Shown one piece after another: positions 57,421-64,000 of a stretch of 64,000 bases of DNA. The notes under the pieces are model-generated. The model had not been told where the DNA came from. It saw nothing but the letters and a program-made list of their open reading frames with translations, and searched no databases. Within the stretch, counting starts at the first letter, position 1. Each line of letters opens with the position of its first letter. A program made the position numbers and the translations under genes. Source of the stretch: CBDFHV01 sp965247705 (GTDB lineage Bacteria > Pseudomonadota > Alphaproteobacteria > Rhodospirillales > CAMCUA01); NCBI GenBank assembly GCA_965247705.1, contig CBDFHV010000086.1, forward strand, positions 1 to 64,000. Reading direction: 5' to 3'.

Positions 57421-59670
57421 GCTGCCTCGGAGTCGCGACGGAAACTTGGATAAGACAAAGGTAGAGGAGATCTGATCATGGCAACGATCCTGGAAGCGAC
57501 GGGACGTCAGGAACTGTCGGGCGAAAGTGGCGCCACCGTGATCGAAGCGGATGCCGACAGCGCCGTGGTGCTTCCCGAAGGGTTTGCCCTTTCCGACGCG
57601 GACTTCGCCCGCTCCGGCGACAGCATGACGATCACAGCGGCCGACGGCCAGCAGGTGGTGATCCGTGATTACTTCGGCGCCGAGGGAAGCCCCGACCTGA
57701 CCACCCCCGACGGTGGCCGCATGTCGGGGGACCTGGCCACCCAGCTTTCCGGGCCCATGGCCCCGGGCCAGGTGGCCCAGGCCGGTACCGGCACGGGCGG
57801 CGAGCCCATCGGCCTGGTGGAAAGCGCCTCCGGGACGGTGATCGCGGTCCGCACGGACGGCACCCGCGTCGAGCTTGAGGTCGGCGACCCGGTGTTCCAG
57901 GGCGACGTGCTGGAAACCGGCGAGGATGGATCCGTTGGCGTGACCCTCGCCGACAACTCGGCCTTCTCCATGGCCGAGGACGGTCGCATGGTCCTCGACG
58001 AAATGATCTACGACCCCGGCGTCCAGGAGGGATCGCTGTCTCTTTCCGTGGTCCAGGGCATTTTCACCTTCGTCAGTGGCGAGATCGCCAAGACGGATCC
58101 GGACGCCATGGTCGTCGACACGCCCGTGGCCACCATCGGTATCCGCGGTACCCAGGTGGGCATTGAGATCCCCAACGGCGAGGACCTCAACGTCGTACTG
58201 ATGGAGGAATTGGACGGCTTCGTCGGCGAGGTCGTGATCCTCAACGACGGCGGCGTGACCATCCTCAACGGCGCCTATGAGGTGGCCACCGTCACCGGAT
58301 TTGACGTGGCGCCGTCCGACGTTCGGGTCATCAATGCGTCCGACGTGGTCGATACGTTCGGCGCGACCCTATCCCATCTCCCTTCTGGCGCCAACAACGC
58401 CAACACCTACGGCGTCGAGCCTCAGGGGCTGTCCCTGGACGACGAAGAGTTGACCGAGGCCGATCTGGCGGAATTGGGCGATCTTGAAGGGTTCGAGACC
58501 GCATCCGGCGGCGAAGACACGGTCGTTGCCGGCACGGACGATGGTTTGCCGCAAGGGGATGCGGGCGGCCCCATCCGGGTCACCGCCGGCGAACCCCAAG
58601 TGGGTGCAACCGGTCCCGGACCCGGTGCGCCGGGCGTGACGGCCCCCGCCGGCGGCGACACCGGTGGCGGCGAGCCGGCGGCAAACGCCGGGGGTGGCGG
58701 AGACGACGAAAACCAGGACGCCGGCGAACCGCCGGCCGCGGCCCCGCCGGCAGACCCGGTCGGCGAGCCGGAAGTAGTCGCCATTGGCGAGGCTGAAGAG
58801 GACGAGGGCGATGAGCCCGCGGATTTCGGAGACGTCGTGACCGGTGCCGGGGAAGAGGGCACAACCGGCGAAACGGCGGAAGTCAGGGGCGGTGAGCCCG
58901 CGGCGACCGGAGACCCGCAGACGCCAGCTCCGGAGACGGGCGCCGCCGGCGAGCCGGCGACAGGCGACGGTGGCGGGGAACCGGAACCGGCCCCCGACCA
59001 ATCCGCGGATACCACTGTTGAAGACGATGCGTTCTTCGGTGGCAAGGACGGGATCGATAACCCGGTGGTGGACGAAAGCAACAACCTCGACGGGGATGCC
59101 CCGACGCCGGACAACGTGATCGTCGGTACCGACGGCGCCGACAACCTTCAGGGCACTCAAGACGACGACGTCATCATCGGCGATGGGGGCGACGATCGGT
59201 TGCGTGGCCGCGCCGGCGACGACATCCTGCAGGGCGGTGACGGCACCGATGTCCTTTCCGGCGGCGAGGATGATGATCTCGTTTCCGGCGGCGCCGGCGA
59301 CGACCGCCTGTACGGGGGCGGTGGCACCGACTCCCTCACCGGCGGCGACGGCAGTGACCGTCTTTCCGGCGGTCTGGGCGACGACACCCTCGACGGTGGC
59401 GCCGGCAACGACCGCCTGGTTGGCGGCGATGGCGCCGATACCCTGAGTGGCGGCGCCGGCGACGACCGGATATATATGGACGGTGCGGATACGGTGGATG
59501 GCGGCGCCGGGTTTGACCATGCAATCGTCCAGGGCGACGGCGGGGCCGCCATCGACTTGGCGGATGCCGGCATCGAGCGGGCCTCCGGCGGCAGGGGCGA
59601 CGACGTCTTCGACGGTTCGGGCCTGTCCGACAATGTGCGGCTCAGCGGCGGCGACGGCGCCGACACGCTC

Positions 59671-59886
59671 ACCGGCGGGGCGGGAGACGACCGACTGTCC
59701 GGCGGCCGCGGGGAAGACACGCTTACCGGCGGCGCCGGCGGGGACCGCCTCCATGGCGGCGATGGCGACGACACACTCACCGGCGGGGCGGGAGACGACC
59801 GACTGTCCGGCGGCCGCGGGGAAGACACGCTTACCGGCGGCGCCGGCGGGGACCGCCTCCATGGCGGCGACGGCGACGACACGCTC
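59671..59886 (+). repeat. 108-bp tandem duplication in RTX2 repeats
   Basis: 59671-59778 and 59779-59886 are almost identical (two differences seen) and encode four nonapeptides each. The unit is exactly 36 codons. Confidence 0.9.
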
Positions 59887-60489
59887 GATGGCGGAGCGGG
59901 AAATGATCGCCTGTCGGGCGGCAGTGGCAATGACGCGCTCAGTGGCGGTGACGGCGATGACCGACTCTCCGGCGGCGGTGGCGACGACACGCTCGATGGC
60001 GGCGCCGGCAATGATCGCCTGTCGGGCGGCAGTGGCGACGATACGCTGACCGGCGGCGCCGGCAACGACCGTCTGGTGGGCGGCGATGGCGCCGATACCC
60101 TGAGTGGCGGGGACGGCGACGACCGGATCTATATCGACGGCGCCGATACGGTCGACGGCGGCGCCGGCTTCGACCACGCCATCGTCCGGGGCAACGGCGG
60201 GGCCACCATCGACATGGCGGATGCCGGCATCGAGCGGGCTACGGGTGGCAGTGGCGACGACGTCTTCGACGGCTCGGGCATGTCCGAAAACGTCCGCCTC
60301 AGCGGGCGCGGCGGCGACGACGCGCTGACCGGCGGCACGGGAGACGACCGCATGTCCGGCGGCAGCGGCGATGACATCCTCACCGGTGGCGCCGGCGATG
60401 ACCGCATGTACGGCGGCCAGGGTAGCGACACGCTCGACGGCGGCGCGGGAGATGACCGCATGTCGGGCGGTGGCGGCGATGACATCCTT

Positions 60490-60665
60490 ACCGGAGGCGC
60501 CGGCAATGACCGCCTGTCCGGCGGCCAGGGTAGCGACACGCTCGACGGCGGTGCGGGAGACGACCGCATGTCCGGCGGCAGCGGCGATGACATCCTTACC
60601 GGAGGCGCCGGCAATGACCGCCTGTCCGGCGGCCAGGGTAGCGACACGCTCGACGGCGGTGCGGG
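60490..60665 (+). repeat. Second 108-bp tandem unit in RTX2, ending at the frame break
   Basis: The unit starting at 60490 is repeated from 60598. The second copy is identical until about 60665, where the disturbed sequence begins. The frameshift therefore lies inside a tandem copy. Confidence 0.85.
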
Positions 60666-61482
60666 AGACCGGACCGCATGTCCGGCGGCCAGGGTAGCGG
60701 CTCGACGACACGGGCGGTGGCGGCGACGACACCCTTACCGGCGGCGACGGCCAGGGTAGCGACACGCTCGACGGCGGTGCGGGTAATGACCGCATGTCCG
60801 GCGGTGGTGGCGGCGACACCCTTACCGGCGGCGACGGCGATGACCGCCTGTCCGGCGGCAGTGGGGACGACACGCTCACCGGCGGCGACGGCGACGACCG
60901 CCTTTCCGGCGGCAGTGGGGACGACACGCTCACCGGCGGCGCCGGCAATGACCGCCTTTCCGGCGGCAGAGGCAACGACACCCTCGACGGCGGCGACGGC
61001 GACGACCGATTGTCGGGCGGACATGGCAACGACAGTCTCGAGGGTGGCGCCGACGACGACCGCCTGTTCGGCGGTCACGGCGATGACGCGCTCTCCGGCG
61101 GCGATGGCAATGACTACTTGCGTGGCGGTCAAGGCGACGACATCCTGACCGGTGGCGCCGGCGACGACATCCTCAGGGGCGGCGCCGGTGACGACCTGTT
61201 CATGTTCGACGCCGCCGGTGGCGAGGACGTCATCGCGGACTTCGATATCGGCGACGCCATCATGTTCGAAGGCGAGGGCTTCTCCCTCGACGACCTCAAT
61301 ATCGTACAGGACGGCAGCGACACCGTCATAACCTTCGGCGAGGACAAAGAGATGTCGGTCCGTCTTCGCCAGACGGATAGCAGCGAACTCAAGGGCTACT
61401 CCGTCAGCGAAGACGACAGCGACTCGATCGTGGTGGCGGTCGACACGTTCGCCTGATGACAAAGCCGGCTGCCTAGAGCAAT

Positions 61483-61523
61483 ATCCGACCACACGGAACC
61501 AGTTCGGTTCCGTGTGGTCGGAT
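61483..61523. terminator. Perfect 18-bp hairpin downstream of RTX2
   Basis: ATCCGACCACACGGAACC and its exact inverse GGTTCCGTGTGGTCGGAT surround a 5-base loop. It stands 27 bases after the RTX2 stop. There is no U-run, so it may be a weak or factor-assisted terminator or a dispersed palindrome rather than a classical terminator. Confidence 0.6.
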
Positions 61524-61778
61524 GAAATTGTTCAATTCTTCAAGTGTTAGAGCAGCTTTATCCGACCGGGCGGATCGCAGCAGGCGATTCCGAACGATCA
61601 GATACTGCTCTCGTCGGAGGGGCTGGGTAGCGACCCGTCGGCCGCTGCGAGAGAGGCCGCGTTAACGCGATCGTCACAATTGTTCCCTAGGTTGCGGTTT
61701 CAGGAATCGAGCCCTGCCGGAGACTATTCCGGGAGGGCTCGTCGTCTCGCACCCGAAGCCAACCGAAGGAGCATATCC

Positions 61779-62752
61779 ATGTCGATGGCAACCCGATCCC
61801 ATTCCCCAGTGACGGGGGCCGCGCGGGCGGTCCCGGGGACCAGCGGAGAGGGTGCGGCCATCCTGGGGGGGGGCCGCCCGCGGGCGGCGATGTCACGCAC
61901 ACCGAATCCGCGTTCGCCGGCGTCGTGGAAAGCACGGCCGGCGCCGTCATCGTCTTCCGCGCCGACGGTTCGTCCGGCCCCTTGCGCCTGGGGGATACGG
62001 TGTCCCAGGGCGATAGCATCGAGACGGCCCCCCATGGGGCCGTCGGCGTGGTGTTTTCCAATGGAACCGGCATCGCGCTCGGCGGCGGCAGCCGCCTGGG
62101 CATCGTGGCGACCCATAATGCGGCCTTCCCCGAATCCCTGATTGTGGCGGCGCGGCGTGGCACTTTCGTCGTCGTCGGTGGCGCCGTCCGGGCGGACCAA
62201 CCCCGTGATCTGACAGTGGCCACGCCGCTCGGGGAGAGTTCCCTGCAAGACACCCAGATCGGCCTCGCCATCCATGACAACGGCGTGCGTACGGTGTTGA
62301 TGGAGGACATAGACGGCGTTGTCGGCGAGGCCGTCATCGAGTCGCCGGCTGGCACCGCCGTGCTCAACAGATCGAGGGGTGTGATGATTCAGTCGGTGTC
62401 CGATTCGACGCCGCGTTTCGAGGGCGTCCTGAATGCCGAAGATCTGATGGCACTGTTCCGGGTGCCCCTCCTCCATTTGCCCGTCGACCGGACCGCCGGC
62501 AACGACTACGGGGCTCGCCTGATAAACGACAACGATCATCAGGACCTTGGGAGCATCGAGACCGCGAGCGCCATCGACGCACCCATGTGGGTGACGGGCG
62601 GGGATTCTTCCTTCGTCGAGTCCCGCGCCAACCCGATCATCACTCTCGACGGCATTCCCGACTCGCGGGTCCGTCTGAGCGATGTCGGGTGCTACCCGGT
62701 CACGGATGATGGGGATAGCGCCGAGGAGGTCGTCCTCAAGGAGGCGTCCTGA
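61779..62752 (+). pseudogene. Third FecR-core protein without RTX repeats, frame broken at a G9 tract
   Basis: ATG 61779 has GAAGGAG 7 bases upstream. The first 29 or so codons end in a run of nine G at 61865-61873. Beyond it the homology continues in another frame (VTHTESAFAGVVESTAGAVI to the stop at 62752). Ten or seven G would restore one protein of about 324 residues. The body keeps the FecR-like core of its neighbours: PLRLGDTVSQGDSIETAPHG, TQIGLAIHDNGVRTVLMEDI with DGVVGEAVI. It has no calcium repeats. A G tract of this length in the 5' part could allow phase variation, but miscalled length is the simpler explanation. Confidence 0.65.
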
Positions 62753-62761
62753 CGGCAGTGC

Positions 62762-64000
62762 TCAGTTGGCCAGGGGCAGGGCGAAAATCTGGCCCGGGTA
62801 GATCAGATCCTCGTCGCGGATCTGATCCTGGTTGGCCTCGTAGATGACCGTATATTGCATGCCTTCCCCGTAGGTGCGCCGCGAGATCCGCCACAGGCTG
62901 TTTCCCGGCTGGACCACCACGTAGATACCAGGCGGCAGGTCGGTCAGGGGCTCGGCGCGCGCGAAAGGCAGTTCGACCCGGGCGATGACGGTGCCGTCCC
63001 GCCTCACTTGATCGGCGCGCAGGGTGTAGATGCCCGGCACCACCGTTTCCTCGGGAGACAAAGACCAGATGCCGCCCCCGTCGGCCCGGCCGCGGCCGAT
63101 GAAACGGGCGTTCAGATAGAGTTGAACCAGACTTCCCGCATCGGATCGGCCGCTCAGGCTTAACCGGCCCGTGTCGTCATAGTCGACGGTCTCCACGGTC
63201 AGCAGCGGGAGCGGCGTAGGCTTGCTCGGAGCGGGCGCTTGAGGCGCCGGCGTCGGGGATGCCGGCGTGGGCGGCGCCGGGGTTGCCCGAGCTGGAGTCG
63301 GCGGCGCTGGGGCGGAGGGCGTTGGTGGCTGCGGTGCCGGCGGCCTTGCGGAAGCCGCCGGCGGCGCCGGGGTCACCGCGGCGGTGGAGGTCTCGGCCCC
63401 GGGTGCGGGGCGAGGGCTCGCCGCCGGCGGGGGCGGCGATATGGCGGGAGGCGCTGTCGAAGCTTCTACCGGGGCCGATGGTGCCGGCGCCGGTGCCACT
63501 GTCGCCGGAGCCGGTGACACCACTGTCGCTGGAGCTGGTGCCGGTGTCGGTGCCACCGATACCGGAGGCGGTGCCACCGCCGCTGGAGCCGGTGCCACCG
63601 CCGCTGGAGCCGGTGCCACTGTCGCCGGAGTTGGTGCCGGAGCCGGAGCCGGCGGCGCCTCCGCGGGCGCCGGCATTGTCGCGGCCGGAGGCGCCGGTGT
63701 CGGCGCCGGGCGCAACGGGGGCGGGCGGAGGAGAACGACCCCGGAAGGCGGCGCCCGAGGCATGACCTCGGGGCGCGATTCGGCGGGCGGTACGACCCGT
63801 ACCGGAGGCGCGGCCGGGGTCGGGGGGGGTGCCACCGCCTTCGACTGAGGCGGCAGGATGCGCATGACCACGCGGGGCGGTGGCGCCGGCGCGGGCGGCG
63901 CCGCTTCCGCCTTCGGTTGCGGCGTGGCGGCCGGCCGCTGGGTCGCCGCTGTTTGAGCGGGCGCGGGACGGGACGGCGCGGTATCGCGAGGCGCCGCGGT
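62762..64000 (-). CDS. Pro/Ala-rich protein with Ig-like segment and C-terminal LysM domain (partial, 5' end outside window)
   Basis: The minus-strand frame is open from the right edge to 62762, at least 412 residues. The first 280 or so are proline- and alanine-rich low complexity with many PAPAP and PAAVAP units, likely a flexible, surface- or periplasm-spanning linker. A stretch TVETVDYDDTGRLSLSGRSD with GSLVQLYLNARFIG suggests a small beta-sandwich. The end, GIYVVVQPGNSLWRISRRTY and YPGQIFALPLAN, is a LysM peptidoglycan-binding domain. GTG 63871 is not the real start, since codons continue upstream in style. It converges with the FecR gene. Confidence 0.8.
   Translation of the reverse strand, partial: TAAPRDTAPSRPAPAQTAATQRPAATPQPKAEAAPPAPAPPPRVVMRILPPQSKAVAPPPTPAAPPVRVVPPAESRPEVMPRAPPSGVVLLRPPPLRPAPTPAPPAATMPAPAEAPPAPAPAPTPATVAPAPAAVAPAPAAVAPPPVSVAPTPAPAPATVVSPAPATVAPAPAPSAPVEASTAPPAISPPPPAASPRPAPGAETSTAAVTPAPPAASARPPAPQPPTPSAPAPPTPARATPAPPTPASPTPAPQAPAPSKPTPLPLLTVETVDYDDTGRLSLSGRSDAGSLVQLYLNARFIGRGRADGGGIWSLSPEETVVPGIYTLRADQVRRDGTVIARVELPFARAEPLTDLPPGIYVVVQPGNSLWRISRRTYGEGMQYTVIYEANQDQIRDEDLIYPGQIFALPLAN

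Larger units (their letters stand above)
57478..61456 (+). pseudogene. FecR-core protein with long hemolysin-type calcium-binding repeat region (RTX2), frame broken near its end
   Basis: A paralogue of RTX1 with GAGGAG before the ATG. The leader, the FecR core (residues about 116-265; IFTFVSGEIAKTDPDAM, VATIGIRGTQVG) and an acidic Pro- and Gly-rich linker (about 360-520) are followed by some 45 GGxGxDxLx nonapeptides from 59120. At 60665-60720 the frame is lost: a 2-base insertion in GAGACCGGACC and a second shift soon after. The correct frame resumes by 60770 and ends with DDLFMFDAAGGEDVIADFD and IVVAVDTFA. Restored, it would be about 1325 residues. The break lies in near-identical repeats, so misassembly is possible. 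Confidence 0.75.

Noticed and set aside
58369..61029. Long minus-strand open frame opposite RTX2 with repetitive Ser-Pro-rich translation
   Set aside because: The repetition is the reverse reading of the nonapeptide DNA repeats. The plus strand has the calcium motifs and shared tails.
59120..61200. CRISPR-like array of short repeats
   Set aside because: The periodicity is 27 bases within an open coding frame (GGxGxDxLx), without unique spacers.
61483..61523. Attachment site or small RNA at the perfect hairpin
   Set aside because: Only a palindrome is visible. There is no integrase, duplicated core or promoter nearby.

Overview
The window looks like a GC-rich alphaproteobacterial chromosome, most likely from the order Rhodospirillales. 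The evidence is a SoxBDAG sarcosine oxidase operon, a DUF1489-like gene, a two-module Nfu protein, PssA/Psd phospholipid genes and a MmgE/PrpD gene. The taxonomy is inferred from gene content alone. No rRNA or tRNA was recognised.

Layout. (1) 1-9213 is part of a Mu-like transposable prophage: TSCPD protein, DUF1489-like protein, GemA, DNA methyltransferase, Mor activator, DUF5675 lysis-type protein, holin-like protein, small regulators, terminase, portal and minor head protein. It stops after the gp30-like gene, and several of its genes are frameshifted. (2) 9524-13130 holds remnants of a TctC/TctA tricarboxylate transporter cut by an IS21-family element. (3) 13139-25236 is a surface polysaccharide region with glycosyltransferases, WecB-type epimerase, a polyprenol-phosphate-sugar type GT2 and a Wzx-like flippase. 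It is scarred by an IS5-family element, a duplicated gene tail, a glycosyltransferase with two in-frame stops and truncated genes. (4) 25311-29637 holds MmgE/PrpD, a decayed cyclic-2,3-diphosphoglycerate-synthetase-like GTPase, carbamate kinase and an acid-ceramidase-like Ntn hydrolase, followed by NifU. (5) 30575-46790 is a methylated-glycine region: soxBDAG on the minus strand; on the plus strand a peptide/nickel-type ABC transporter, a three-histidine-box desaturase, betaine-homocysteine methyltransferase and a FAD amine oxidase; and a convergent HTH regulator. Together they could carry betaine to dimethylglycine to sarcosine to glycine. (6) 46830-52833 is a PadR-controlled RND efflux operon whose adaptor gene is broken by a complete IS1595-family insertion with an exact 8-bp target duplication. 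(7) 52846-54344 is psd-pssA. (8) 54574-62752 holds three successive FecR-core genes. Two are large proteins in which a FecR core is fused to hemolysin-type calcium-binding repeats, probably type I secretion substrates. A proline/alanine-rich LysM protein runs off the right edge.

The most distinctive locus is the FecR/RTX array. It has exact 336-bp tandem units, shared C-terminal tails and a third member whose frame breaks at a G9 tract. A second theme is how many genes are disrupted. At least a dozen frames, stops or ends are damaged, while long neighbours (terminase, soxA, RND permease) stay intact. Some lesions are certainly real (IS insertions, in-frame stops, deletions). Others sit at G runs or in repeats and may be sequencing or assembly errors.
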